DNA from: Phytophthora hibernalis
Lineage: Eukaryota > Oomycota > Peronosporomycetes > Peronosporales > Peronosporaceae
Reading direction: 5' to 3'
Assembly (NCBI GenBank): GCA_012656075.1
Contig: JAAKBF010000269.1
Coordinates: forward strand, 186,001 to 250,000
Length of the DNA: 64,000 nucleotides
Under the pieces are notes generated by a model, which saw only the letters and a list, made by a program, of their open reading frames with translations, did not search any database and was not told where the DNA came from. Shown piece after piece: positions 1-13,300 of the stretch. Made by a program: the position numbers and the translations under genes. Each line of letters opens with the position of its first letter. Positions within the stretch are counted from its first letter, which is position 1.

Positions 1-285
1 GAACGAAGCATCCAGTTTGATGAAGATACCCAAGACCAAGGAAGCGATCAAGTAATGGAGGAGAAAACCGAGTCCAGGGAGTTTTGTTCAGATACACTGG
101 GCACATTGGAGGAATTGACGCTGCAATTGGAGCGCATGGTCCATCCGCGCCCTGTAGAACGAAACCCAACAGCAGAACGCGATGCTCATGCGGACGATGA
201 TGATCACGATGCCGCACCTGAGGACGGTCTGCCTCAGTGCCCGAAGACATTCTTGAATGTGGACACGCCGAGTACGAACAGGTAA
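1..285 (+). CDS. First, truncated copy of the array ORF
   Basis: This is the 3' part (95 codons including stop) of the 120-residue ORF found in every monomer, cut by the window edge. The frame is open from base 1 and ends at the same stop as the complete copies. See the entry at 944-1306. Confidence 0.3.
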   Translation, partial: ERSIQFDEDTQDQGSDQVMEEKTESREFCSDTLGTLEELTLQLERMVHPRPVERNPTAERDAHADDDDHDAAPEDGLPQCPKTFLNVDTPSTNR

Positions 286-631
286 CTTGCTCGAATCAAT
301 CTTTTGTGGTGTTGTAATTCACAGAAAACGTCGTTAGTTCGGCTTCCACGCAACAGCACAACAATTCGCCAAGTCAGGTCGGCGATGTTGGGCTTGCGCA
401 GGGTTCCTGTCGGTCCCCTTTGCGATTCGCCCCAGCCGGGGTCCAGTTGTGTCTCTGCTCTCGCTGAGTACCAAGATCCAAAGTCTTCAGAGGCTCACCT
501 GAGCGGGGTAGCCTCCGTTCTTTCCTCTGCTGTCATCGGTTAGAGAGCTTCTCGTCACTTCCGTTGCTGAACAGGCACGCTTCCGCCGTTTAGTACATTT
601 CTTGTTCGTATCGATGGCCTTCTAATCTGCT

Positions 632-748
632 ATGTGCGTGCGCCTGGTAGCTTCCGTCTGCGTCGTGGCGTCTGCCGCCGTCTTCGCCGAAGAATGGTCT
701 CGTGCAGATGTGACGAAGTCGGTGAAACTTTCTCGCCCAAGTGTATAG
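632..748 (+). CDS. 38-residue ORF with signal-peptide-like start, one per monomer
   Basis: A short ORF opens with MCVRLVASVCVV, continues hydrophobic to an AVFA/EE junction that looks like a signal-peptidase site, then has a short basic tail ending LSRPSV. It recurs in each monomer at +1021 spacing. In the last, edge copy the downstream sequence differs and the same start runs for 101 codons (15945-16250). The ORF lies inside the LTR-derived part, antisense to the Gypsy-1 genes. No RxLR or other effector motif is visible. The signal-peptide shape is seen in the sequence, but expression and secretion are not shown and the ORF may be accidental. Confidence 0.2.
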   Translation: MCVRLVASVCVVASAAVFAEEWSRADVTKSVKLSRPSV

Positions 749-823
749 CGGTAGGCCAGACTTAGTCCTGAAACTTAAGCCTCGGGGTGTAAACCCTGAA
801 TGCAGTTCCTTGAAACCGCAATT
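710..823. repeat. 114-bp block shared in inverted form with 36932-37045
   Basis: In each monomer this block (GTGACGAAGTCGGTG... to ...AACCGCAATT) sits between two LTR-derived stretches. Its reverse complement is at 36932-37045 with only a few differences. In the intact LTR at 15619-16536 the corresponding place holds about 457 bp of different sequence (16021-16477). The block therefore marks a replacement event in the ancestor of the array. Confidence 0.8.
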
Positions 824-943
824 TAATCCATTTCGTAATATCAAATCATAAAGCGACGGTAGCTTTTGCTCACTCGACCTACATATGGTCAAATGAGAGA
901 ACACGCCGAGTGACTACAACTCGGCTACGGCGAAGGGATCCCC

Positions 944-1306
944 ATGGGGAGCAACTCGGCGGATTTGGTGAAATCGGAGAACTCGGCTGCGGCAGCAGCC
1001 ATGCATGTGATAGAGAATGTTGAACGAAGCATCCAGTTTGATGAAGATACCCAAGACCAAGGAAGCGATCAAGTAATGGAGGAGAAAACCGAGTCCAGGG
1101 AGTTTTGTTCAGATACACTGGGCACATTGGAGGAATTGACGCTGCAATTGGAGCGCATGGTCCATCCGCGCCCTGTAGAACGAAACCCAACAGCAGAACG
1201 CGATGCTCATGCGGACGATGATGATCACGATGCCGCACCTGAGGACGGTCTGCCTCAGTGCCCGAAGACATTCTTGAATGTGGACACGCCGAGTACGAAC
1301 AGGTAA
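944..1306 (+). CDS. Acidic 120-residue ORF repeated in every monomer
   Basis: The ORF begins MGSNSADLVKSENSAAAAA and ends VDTPSTNR. Its middle, about residues 45-80, is a plausible short amphipathic helix (SDTLGTLEELTLQLERM), followed by an Asp/His-rich stretch (HADDDDHD). Complete copies start at 944, 1965, 2986, 4007, 5028, 6049, 7070, 8091, 9112, 10133, 11154, 12175, 13195, 14216 and 15237, and all encode the same protein. Each lies just outside the terminal TG of the LTR-derived part. The composition recalls the N-terminal region of oomycete Gypsy gag proteins, so it may be a gag remnant carried into the monomer, but that is only a resemblance. No promoter was recognised. Conservation across copies reflects recent amplification and does not show selection. 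Confidence 0.35.
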   Translation: MGSNSADLVKSENSAAAAAMHVIENVERSIQFDEDTQDQGSDQVMEEKTESREFCSDTLGTLEELTLQLERMVHPRPVERNPTAERDAHADDDDHDAAPEDGLPQCPKTFLNVDTPSTNR

Positions 1307-4300
1307 CTTGCTCGAATCAATCTTTTGTGGTGTTGTAATTCACAGAAAACGTCGTTAGTTCGGCTTCCACGCAACAGCACAACAATTCGCCAAGTCAGGT
1401 CGGCGATGTTGGGCTTGCGCAGGGTTCCTGTCGGTCCCCTTTGCGATTCGCCCCAGCCGGGGTCCAGTTGTGTCTCTGCTCTCGCTGAGTACCAAGATCC
1501 AAAGTCTTCAGAGGCTCACCTGAGCGGGGTAGCCTCCGTTCTTTCCTCTGCTGTCATCGGTTAGAGAGCTTCTCGTCACTTCCGTTGCTGAACAGGCACG
1601 CTTCCGCCGTTTAGTACATTTCTTGTTCGTATCGATGGCCTTCTAATCTGCTATGTGCGTGCGCCTGGTAGCTTCCGTCTGCGTCGTGGCGTCTGCCGCC
1701 GTCTTCGCCGAAGAATGGTCTCGTGCAGATGTGACGAAGTCGGTGAAACTTTCTCGCCCAAGTGTATAGCGGTAGGCCAGACTTAGTCCTGAAACTTAAG
1801 CCTCGGGGTGTAAACCCTGAATGCAGTTCCTTGAAACCGCAATTTAATCCATTTCGTAATATCAAATCATAAAGCGACGGTAGCTTTTGCTCACTCGACC
1901 TACATATGGTCAAATGAGAGAACACGCCGAGTGACTACAACTCGGCTACGGCGAAGGGATCCCCATGGGGAGCAACTCGGCGGATTTGGTGAAATCGGAG
2001 AACTCGGCTGCGGCAGCAGCCATGCATGTGATAGAGAATGTTGAACGAAGCATCCAGTTTGATGAAGATACCCAAGACCAAGGAAGCGATCAAGTAATGG
2101 AGGAGAAAACCGAGTCCAGGGAGTTTTGTTCAGATACACTGGGCACATTGGAGGAATTGACGCTGCAATTGGAGCGCATGGTCCATCCGCGCCCTGTAGA
2201 ACGAAACCCAACAGCAGAACGCGATGCTCATGCGGACGATGATGATCACGATGCCGCACCTGAGGACGGTCTGCCTCAGTGCCCGAAGACATTCTTGAAT
2301 GTGGACACGCCGAGTACGAACAGGTAACTTGCTCGAATCAATCTTTTGTGGTGTTGTAATTCACAGAAAACGTCGTTAGTTCGGCTTCCACGCAACAGCA
2401 CAACAATTCGCCAAGTCAGGTCGGCGATGTTGGGCTTGCGCAGGGTTCCTGTCGGTCCCCTTTGCGATTCGCCCCAGCCGGGGTCCAGTTGTGTCTCTGC
2501 TCTCGCTGAGTACCAAGATCCAAAGTCTTCAGAGGCCCACCTGAGCGGGGTAGCCTCCGTTCTTTCCTCTGCTGTCATCGGTTAGAGAGCTTCTCGTCAC
2601 TTCCGTTGCTGAACAGGCACGCTTCCGCCGTTTAGTACATTTCTTGTTCGTATCGATGGCCTTCTAATCTGCTATGTGCGTGCGCCTGGTAGCTTCCGTC
2701 TGCGTCGTGGCGTCTGCCGCCGTCTTCGCCGAAGAATGGTCTCGTGCAGATGTGACGAAGTCGGTGAAACTTTCTCGCCCAAGTGTATAGCGGTAGGCCA
2801 GACTTAGTCCTGAAACTTAAGCCTCGGGGTGTAAACCCTGAATGCAGTTCCTTGAAACCGCAATTTAATCCATTTCGTAATATCAAATCATAAAGCGACG
2901 GTAGCTTTTGCTCACTCGACCTACATATGGTCAAATGAGAGAACACGCCGAGTGACTACAACTCGGCTACGGCGAAGGGATCCCCATGGGGAGCAACTCG
3001 GCGGATTTGGTGAAATCGGAGAACTCGGCTGCGGCAGCAGCCATGCATGTGATAGAGAATGTTGAACGAAGCATCCAGTTTGATGAAGATACCCAAGACC
3101 AAGGAAGCGATCAAGTAATGGAGGAGAAAACCGAGTCCAGGGAGTTTTGTTCAGATACACTGGGCACATTGGAGGAATTGACGCTGCAATTGGAGCGCAT
3201 GGTCCATCCGCGCCCTGTAGAACGAAACCCAACAGCAGAACGCGATGCTCATGCGGACGATGATGATCACGATGCCGCACCTGAGGACGGTCTGCCTCAG
3301 TGCCCGAAGACATTCTTGAATGTGGACACGCCGAGTACGAACAGGTAACTTGCTCGAATCAATCTTTTGTGGTGTTGTAATTCACAGAAAACGTCGTTAG
3401 TTCGGCTTCCACGCAACAGCACAACAATTCGCCAAGTCAGGTCGGCGATGTTGGGCTTGCGCAGGGTTCCTGTCGGTCCCCTTTGCGATTCGCCCCAGCC
3501 GGGGTCCAGTTGTGTCTCTGCTCTCGCTGAGTACCAAGATCCAAAGTCTTCAGAGGCCCACCTGAGCGGGGTAGCCTCCGTTCTTTCCTCTGCTGTCATC
3601 GGTTAGAGAGCTTCTCGTCACTTCCGTTGCTGAACAGGCACGCTTCCGCCGTTTAGTACATTTCTTGTTCGTATCGATGGCCTTCTAATCTGCTATGTGC
3701 GTGCGCCTGGTAGCTTCCGTCTGCGTCGTGGCGTCTGCCGCCGTCTTCGCCGAAGAATGGTCTCGTGCAGATGTGACGAAGTCGGTGAAACTTTCTCGCC
3801 CAAGTGTATAGCGGTAGGCCAGACTTAGTCCTGAAACTTAAGCCTCGGGGTGTAAACCCTGAATGCAGTTCCTTGAAACCGCAATTTAATCCATTTCGTA
3901 ATATCAAATCATAAAGCGACGGTAGCTTTTGCTCACTCGACCTACATATGGTCAAATGAGAGAACACGCCGAGTGACTACAACTCGGCTACGGCGAAGGG
4001 ATCCCCATGGGGAGCAACTCGGCGGATTTGGTGAAATCGGAGAACTCGGCTGCGGCAGCAGCCATGCATGTGATAGAGAATGTTGAACGAAGCATCCAGT
4101 TTGATGAAGATACCCAAGACCAAGGAAGCGATCAAGTAATGGAGGAGAAAACCGAGTCCAGGGAGTTTTGTTCAGATACACTGGGCACATTGGAGGAATT
4201 GACGCTGCAATTGGAGCGCATGGTCCATCCGCGCCCTGTAGAACGAAACCCAACAGCAGAACGCGATGCTCATGCGGACGATGATGATCACGATGCCGCA

Positions 4301-7300
4301 CCTGAGGACGGTCTGCCTCAGTGCCCGAAGACATTCTTGAATGTGGACACGCCGAGTACGAACAGGTAACTTGCTCGAATCAATCTTTTGTGGTGTTGTA
4401 ATTCACAGAAAACGTCGTTAGTTCGGCTTCCACGCAACAGCACAACAATTCGCCAAGTCAGGTCGGCGATGTTGGGCTTGCGCAGGGTTCCTGTCGGTCC
4501 CCTTTGCGATTCGCCCCAGCCGGGGTCCAGTTGTGTCTCTGCTCTCGCTGAGTACCAAGATCCAAAGTCTTCAGAGGCCCACCTGAGCGGGGTAGCCTCC
4601 GTTCTTTCCTCTGCTGTCATCGGTTAGAGAGCTTCTCGTCACTTCCGTTGCTGAACAGGCACGCTTCCGCCGTTTAGTACATTTCTTGTTCGTATCGATG
4701 GCCTTCTAATCTGCTATGTGCGTGCGCCTGGTAGCTTCCGTCTGCGTCGTGGCGTCTGCCGCCGTCTTCGCCGAAGAATGGTCTCGTGCAGATGTGACGA
4801 AGTCGGTGAAACTTTCTCGCCCAAGTGTATAGCGGTAGGCCAGACTTAGTCCTGAAACTTAAGCCTCGGGGTGTAAACCCTGAATGCAGTTCCTTGAAAC
4901 CGCAATTTAATCCATTTCGTAATATCAAATCATAAAGCGACGGTAGCTTTTGCTCACTCGACCTACATATGGTCAAATGAGAGAACACGCCGAGTGACTA
5001 CAACTCGGCTACGGCGAAGGGATCCCCATGGGGAGCAACTCGGCGGATTTGGTGAAATCGGAGAACTCGGCTGCGGCAGCAGCCATGCATGTGATAGAGA
5101 ATGTTGAACGAAGCATCCAGTTTGATGAAGATACCCAAGACCAAGGAAGCGATCAAGTAATGGAGGAGAAAACCGAGTCCAGGGAGTTTTGTTCAGATAC
5201 ACTGGGCACATTGGAGGAATTGACGCTGCAATTGGAGCGCATGGTCCATCCGCGCCCTGTAGAACGAAACCCAACAGCAGAACGCGATGCTCATGCGGAC
5301 GATGATGATCACGATGCCGCACCTGAGGACGGTCTGCCTCAGTGCCCGAAGACATTCTTGAATGTGGACACGCCGAGTACGAACAGGTAACTTGCTCGAA
5401 TCAATCTTTTGTGGTGTTGTAATTCACAGAAAACGTCGTTAGTTCGGCTTCCACGCAACAGCACAACAATTCGCCAAGTCAGGTCGGCGATGTTGGGCTT
5501 GCGCAGGGTTCCTGTCGGTCCCCTTTGCGATTCGCCCCAGCCGGGGTCCAGTTGTGTCTCTGCTCTCGCTGAGTACCAAGATCCAAAGTCTTCAGAGGCC
5601 CACCTGAGCGGGGTAGCCTCCGTTCTTTCCTCTGCTGTCATCGGTTAGAGAGCTTCTCGTCACTTCCGTTGCTGAACAGGCACGCTTCCGCCGTTTAGTA
5701 CATTTCTTGTTCGTATCGATGGCCTTCTAATCTGCTATGTGCGTGCGCCTGGTAGCTTCCGTCTGCGTCGTGGCGTCTGCCGCCGTCTTCGCCGAAGAAT
5801 GGTCTCGTGCAGATGTGACGAAGTCGGTGAAACTTTCTCGCCCAAGTGTATAGCGGTAGGCCAGACTTAGTCCTGAAACTTAAGCCTCGGGGTGTAAACC
5901 CTGAATGCAGTTCCTTGAAACCGCAATTTAATCCATTTCGTAATATCAAATCATAAAGCGACGGTAGCTTTTGCTCACTCGACCTACATATGGTCAAATG
6001 AGAGAACACGCCGAGTGACTACAACTCGGCTACGGCGAAGGGATCCCCATGGGGAGCAACTCGGCGGATTTGGTGAAATCGGAGAACTCGGCTGCGGCAG
6101 CAGCCATGCATGTGATAGAGAATGTTGAACGAAGCATCCAGTTTGATGAAGATACCCAAGACCAAGGAAGCGATCAAGTAATGGAGGAGAAAACCGAGTC
6201 CAGGGAGTTTTGTTCAGATACACTGGGCACATTGGAGGAATTGACGCTGCAATTGGAGCGCATGGTCCATCCGCGCCCTGTAGAACGAAACCCAACAGCA
6301 GAACGCGATGCTCATGCGGACGATGATGATCACGATGCCGCACCTGAGGACGGTCTGCCTCAGTGCCCGAAGACATTCTTGAATGTGGACACGCCGAGTA
6401 CGAACAGGTAACTTGCTCGAATCAATCTTTTGTGGTGTTGTAATTCACAGAAAACGTCGTTAGTTCGGCTTCCACGCAACAGCACAACAATTCGCCAAGT
6501 CAGGTCGGCGATGTTGGGCTTGCGCAGGGTTCCTGTCGGTCCCCTTTGCGATTCGCCCCAGCCGGGGTCCAGTTGTGTCTCTGCTCTCGCTGAGTACCAA
6601 GATCCAAAGTCTTCAGAGGCCCACCTGAGCGGGGTAGCCTCCGTTCTTTCCTCTGCTGTCATCGGTTAGAGAGCTTCTCGTCACTTCCGTTGCTGAACAG
6701 GCACGCTTCCGCCGTTTAGTACATTTCTTGTTCGTATCGATGGCCTTCTAATCTGCTATGTGCGTGCGCCTGGTAGCTTCCGTCTGCGTCGTGGCGTCTG
6801 CCGCCGTCTTCGCCGAAGAATGGTCTCGTGCAGATGTGACGAAGTCGGTGAAACTTTCTCGCCCAAGTGTATAGCGGTAGGCCAGACTTAGTCCTGAAAC
6901 TTAAGCCTCGGGGTGTAAACCCTGAATGCAGTTCCTTGAAACCGCAATTTAATCCATTTCGTAATATCAAATCATAAAGCGACGGTAGCTTTTGCTCACT
7001 CGACCTACATATGGTCAAATGAGAGAACACGCCGAGTGACTACAACTCGGCTACGGCGAAGGGATCCCCATGGGGAGCAACTCGGCGGATTTGGTGAAAT
7101 CGGAGAACTCGGCTGCGGCAGCAGCCATGCATGTGATAGAGAATGTTGAACGAAGCATCCAGTTTGATGAAGATACCCAAGACCAAGGAAGCGATCAAGT
7201 AATGGAGGAGAAAACCGAGTCCAGGGAGTTTTGTTCAGATACACTGGGCACATTGGAGGAATTGACGCTGCAATTGGAGCGCATGGTCCATCCGCGCCCT

Positions 7301-10300
7301 GTAGAACGAAACCCAACAGCAGAACGCGATGCTCATGCGGACGATGATGATCACGATGCCGCACCTGAGGACGGTCTGCCTCAGTGCCCGAAGACATTCT
7401 TGAATGTGGACACGCCGAGTACGAACAGGTAACTTGCTCGAATCAATCTTTTGTGGTGTTGTAATTCACAGAAAACGTCGTTAGTTCGGCTTCCACGCAA
7501 CAGCACAACAATTCGCCAAGTCAGGTCGGCGATGTTGGGCTTGCGCAGGGTTCCTGTCGGTCCCCTTTGCGATTCGCCCCAGCCGGGGTCCAGTTGTGTC
7601 TCTGCTCTCGCTGAGTACCAAGATCCAAAGTCTTCAGAGGCCCACCTGAGCGGGGTAGCCTCCGTTCTTTCCTCTGCTGTCATCGGTTAGAGAGCTTCTC
7701 GTCACTTCCGTTGCTGAACAGGCACGCTTCCGCCGTTTAGTACATTTCTTGTTCGTATCGATGGCCTTCTAATCTGCTATGTGCGTGCGCCTGGTAGCTT
7801 CCGTCTGCGTCGTGGCGTCTGCCGCCGTCTTCGCCGAAGAATGGTCTCGTGCAGATGTGACGAAGTCGGTGAAACTTTCTCGCCCAAGTGTATAGCGGTA
7901 GGCCAGACTTAGTCCTGAAACTTAAGCCTCGGGGTGTAAACCCTGAATGCAGTTCCTTGAAACCGCAATTTAATCCATTTCGTAATATCAAATCATAAAG
8001 CGACGGTAGCTTTTGCTCACTCGACCTACATATGGTCAAATGAGAGAACACGCCGAGTGACTACAACTCGGCTACGGCGAAGGGATCCCCATGGGGAGCA
8101 ACTCGGCGGATTTGGTGAAATCGGAGAACTCGGCTGCGGCAGCAGCCATGCATGTGATAGAGAATGTTGAACGAAGCATCCAGTTTGATGAAGATACCCA
8201 AGACCAAGGAAGCGATCAAGTAATGGAGGAGAAAACCGAGTCCAGGGAGTTTTGTTCAGATACACTGGGCACATTGGAGGAATTGACGCTGCAATTGGAG
8301 CGCATGGTCCATCCGCGCCCTGTAGAACGAAACCCAACAGCAGAACGCGATGCTCATGCGGACGATGATGATCACGATGCCGCACCTGAGGACGGTCTGC
8401 CTCAGTGCCCGAAGACATTCTTGAATGTGGACACGCCGAGTACGAACAGGTAACTTGCTCGAATCAATCTTTTGTGGTGTTGTAATTCACAGAAAACGTC
8501 GTTAGTTCGGCTTCCACGCAACAGCACAACAATTCGCCAAGTCAGGTCGGCGATGTTGGGCTTGCGCAGGGTTCCTGTCGGTCCCCTTTGCGATTCGCCC
8601 CAGCCGGGGTCCAGTTGTGTCTCTGCTCTCGCTGAGTACCAAGATCCAAAGTCTTCAGAGGCCCACCTGAGCGGGGTAGCCTCCGTTCTTTCCTCTGCTG
8701 TCATCGGTTAGAGAGCTTCTCGTCACTTCCGTTGCTGAACAGGCACGCTTCCGCCGTTTAGTACATTTCTTGTTCGTATCGATGGCCTTCTAATCTGCTA
8801 TGTGCGTGCGCCTGGTAGCTTCCGTCTGCGTCGTGGCGTCTGCCGCCGTCTTCGCCGAAGAATGGTCTCGTGCAGATGTGACGAAGTCGGTGAAACTTTC
8901 TCGCCCAAGTGTATAGCGGTAGGCCAGACTTAGTCCTGAAACTTAAGCCTCGGGGTGTAAACCCTGAATGCAGTTCCTTGAAACCGCAATTTAATCCATT
9001 TCGTAATATCAAATCATAAAGCGACGGTAGCTTTTGCTCACTCGACCTACATATGGTCAAATGAGAGAACACGCCGAGTGACTACAACTCGGCTACGGCG
9101 AAGGGATCCCCATGGGGAGCAACTCGGCGGATTTGGTGAAATCGGAGAACTCGGCTGCGGCAGCAGCCATGCATGTGATAGAGAATGTTGAACGAAGCAT
9201 CCAGTTTGATGAAGATACCCAAGACCAAGGAAGCGATCAAGTAATGGAGGAGAAAACCGAGTCCAGGGAGTTTTGTTCAGATACACTGGGCACATTGGAG
9301 GAATTGACGCTGCAATTGGAGCGCATGGTCCATCCGCGCCCTGTAGAACGAAACCCAACAGCAGAACGCGATGCTCATGCGGACGATGATGATCACGATG
9401 CCGCACCTGAGGACGGTCTGCCTCAGTGCCCGAAGACATTCTTGAATGTGGACACGCCGAGTACGAACAGGTAACTTGCTCGAATCAATCTTTTGTGGTG
9501 TTGTAATTCACAGAAAACGTCGTTAGTTCGGCTTCCACGCAACAGCACAACAATTCGCCAAGTCAGGTCGGCGATGTTGGGCTTGCGCAGGGTTCCTGTC
9601 GGTCCCCTTTGCGATTCGCCCCAGCCGGGGTCCAGTTGTGTCTCTGCTCTCGCTGAGTACCAAGATCCAAAGTCTTCAGAGGCCCACCTGAGCGGGGTAG
9701 CCTCCGTTCTTTCCTCTGCTGTCATCGGTTAGAGAGCTTCTCGTCACTTCCGTTGCTGAACAGGCACGCTTCCGCCGTTTAGTACATTTCTTGTTCGTAT
9801 CGATGGCCTTCTAATCTGCTATGTGCGTGCGCCTGGTAGCTTCCGTCTGCGTCGTGGCGTCTGCCGCCGTCTTCGCCGAAGAATGGTCTCGTGCAGATGT
9901 GACGAAGTCGGTGAAACTTTCTCGCCCAAGTGTATAGCGGTAGGCCAGACTTAGTCCTGAAACTTAAGCCTCGGGGTGTAAACCCTGAATGCAGTTCCTT
10001 GAAACCGCAATTTAATCCATTTCGTAATATCAAATCATAAAGCGACGGTAGCTTTTGCTCACTCGACCTACATATGGTCAAATGAGAGAACACGCCGAGT
10101 GACTACAACTCGGCTACGGCGAAGGGATCCCCATGGGGAGCAACTCGGCGGATTTGGTGAAATCGGAGAACTCGGCTGCGGCAGCAGCCATGCATGTGAT
10201 AGAGAATGTTGAACGAAGCATCCAGTTTGATGAAGATACCCAAGACCAAGGAAGCGATCAAGTAATGGAGGAGAAAACCGAGTCCAGGGAGTTTTGTTCA

Positions 10301-13300
10301 GATACACTGGGCACATTGGAGGAATTGACGCTGCAATTGGAGCGCATGGTCCATCCGCGCCCTGTAGAACGAAACCCAACAGCAGAACGCGATGCTCATG
10401 CGGACGATGATGATCACGATGCCGCACCTGAGGACGGTCTGCCTCAGTGCCCGAAGACATTCTTGAATGTGGACACGCCGAGTACGAACAGGTAACTTGC
10501 TCGAATCAATCTTTTGTGGTGTTGTAATTCACAGAAAACGTCGTTAGTTCGGCTTCCACGCAACAGCACAACAATTCGCCAAGTCAGGTCGGCGATGTTG
10601 GGCTTGCGCAGGGTTCCTGTCGGTCCCCTTTGCGATTCGCCCCAGCCGGGGTCCAGTTGTGTCTCTGCTCTCGCTGAGTACCAAGATCCAAAGTCTTCAG
10701 AGGCCCACCTGAGCGGGGTAGCCTCCGTTCTTTCCTCTGCTGTCATCGGTTAGAGAGCTTCTCGTCACTTCCGTTGCTGAACAGGCACGCTTCCGCCGTT
10801 TAGTACATTTCTTGTTCGTATCGATGGCCTTCTAATCTGCTATGTGCGTGCGCCTGGTAGCTTCCGTCTGCGTCGTGGCGTCTGCCGCCGTCTTCGCCGA
10901 AGAATGGTCTCGTGCAGATGTGACGAAGTCGGTGAAACTTTCTCGCCCAAGTGTATAGCGGTAGGCCAGACTTAGTCCTGAAACTTAAGCCTCGGGGTGT
11001 AAACCCTGAATGCAGTTCCTTGAAACCGCAATTTAATCCATTTCGTAATATCAAATCATAAAGCGACGGTAGCTTTTGCTCACTCGACCTACATATGGTC
11101 AAATGAGAGAACACGCCGAGTGACTACAACTCGGCTACGGCGAAGGGATCCCCATGGGGAGCAACTCGGCGGATTTGGTGAAATCGGAGAACTCGGCTGC
11201 GGCAGCAGCCATGCATGTGATAGAGAATGTTGAACGAAGCATCCAGTTTGATGAAGATACCCAAGACCAAGGAAGCGATCAAGTAATGGAGGAGAAAACC
11301 GAGTCCAGGGAGTTTTGTTCAGATACACTGGGCACATTGGAGGAATTGACGCTGCAATTGGAGCGCATGGTCCATCCGCGCCCTGTAGAACGAAACCCAA
11401 CAGCAGAACGCGATGCTCATGCGGACGATGATGATCACGATGCCGCACCTGAGGACGGTCTGCCTCAGTGCCCGAAGACATTCTTGAATGTGGACACGCC
11501 GAGTACGAACAGGTAACTTGCTCGAATCAATCTTTTGTGGTGTTGTAATTCACAGAAAACGTCGTTAGTTCGGCTTCCACGCAACAGCACAACAATTCGC
11601 CAAGTCAGGTCGGCGATGTTGGGCTTGCGCAGGGTTCCTGTCGGTCCCCTTTGCGATTCGCCCCAGCCGGGGTCCAGTTGTGTCTCTGCTCTCGCTGAGT
11701 ACCAAGATCCAAAGTCTTCAGAGGCCCACCTGAGCGGGGTAGCCTCCGTTCTTTCCTCTGCTGTCATCGGTTAGAGAGCTTCTCGTCACTTCCGTTGCTG
11801 AACAGGCACGCTTCCGCCGTTTAGTACATTTCTTGTTCGTATCGATGGCCTTCTAATCTGCTATGTGCGTGCGCCTGGTAGCTTCCGTCTGCGTCGTGGC
11901 GTCTGCCGCCGTCTTCGCCGAAGAATGGTCTCGTGCAGATGTGACGAAGTCGGTGAAACTTTCTCGCCCAAGTGTATAGCGGTAGGCCAGACTTAGTCCT
12001 GAAACTTAAGCCTCGGGGTGTAAACCCTGAATGCAGTTCCTTGAAACCGCAATTTAATCCATTTCGTAATATCAAATCATAAAGCGACGGTAGCTTTTGC
12101 TCACTCGACCTACATATGGTCAAATGAGAGAACACGCCGAGTGACTACAACTCGGCTACGGCGAAGGGATCCCCATGGGGAGCAACTCGGCGGATTTGGT
12201 GAAATCGGAGAACTCGGCTGCGGCAGCAGCCATGCATGTGATAGAGAATGTTGAACGAAGCATCCAGTTTGATGAAGATACCCAAGACCAAGGAAGCGAT
12301 CAAGTAATGGAGGAGAAAACCGAGTCCAGGGAGTTTTGTTCAGATACACTGGGCACATTGGAGGAATTGACGCTGCAATTGGAGCGCATGGTCCATCCGC
12401 GCCCTGTAGAACGAAACCCAACAGCAGAACGCGATGCTCATGCGGACGATGATGATCACGATGCCGCACCTGAGGACGGTCTGCCTCAGTGCCCGAAGAC
12501 ATTCTTGAATGTGGACACGCCGAGTACGAACAGGTAACTTGCTCGAATCAATCTTTTGTGGTGTTGTAATTCACAGAAAACGTCGTTAGTTCGGCTTCCA
12601 CGCAACAGCACAACAATTCGCCAAGTCAGGTCGGCGATGTTGGGCTTGCGCAGGGTTCCTGTCGGTCCCCTTTGCGATTCGCCCCAGCCGGGGTCCAGTT
12701 GTGTCTCTGCTCTCGCTGAGTACCAAGATCCAAAGTCTTCAGAGGCCCACCTGAGCGGGTAGCCTCCGTTCTTTCCTCTGCTGTCATCGGTTAGAGAGCT
12801 TCTCGTCACTTCCGTTGCTGAACAGGCACGCTTCCGCCGTTTAGTACATTTCTTGTTCGTATCGATGGCCTTCTAATCTGCTATGTGCGTGCGCCTGGTA
12901 GCTTCCGTCTGCGTCGTGGCGTCTGCCGCCGTCTTCGCCGAAGAATGGTCTCGTGCAGATGTGACGAAGTCGGTGAAACTTTCTCGCCCAAGTGTATAGC
13001 GGTAGGCCAGACTTAGTCCTGAAACTTAAGCCTCGGGGTGTAAACCCTGAATGCAGTTCCTTGAAACCGCAATTTAATCCATTTCGTAATATCAAATCAT
13101 AAAGCGACGGTAGCTTTTGCTCACTCGACCTACATATGGTCAAATGAGAGAACACGCCGAGTGACTACAACTCGGCTACGGCGAAGGGATCCCCATGGGG
13201 AGCAACTCGGCGGATTTGGTGAAATCGGAGAACTCGGCTGCGGCAGCAGCCATGCATGTGATAGAGAATGTTGAACGAAGCATCCAGTTTGATGAAGATA

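Noticed and set aside
632..748. RxLR or CRN effector
   Set aside because: A signal-peptide-like start is present, but no RxLR, EER, LxLFLAK or other effector motif follows within the short ORF.
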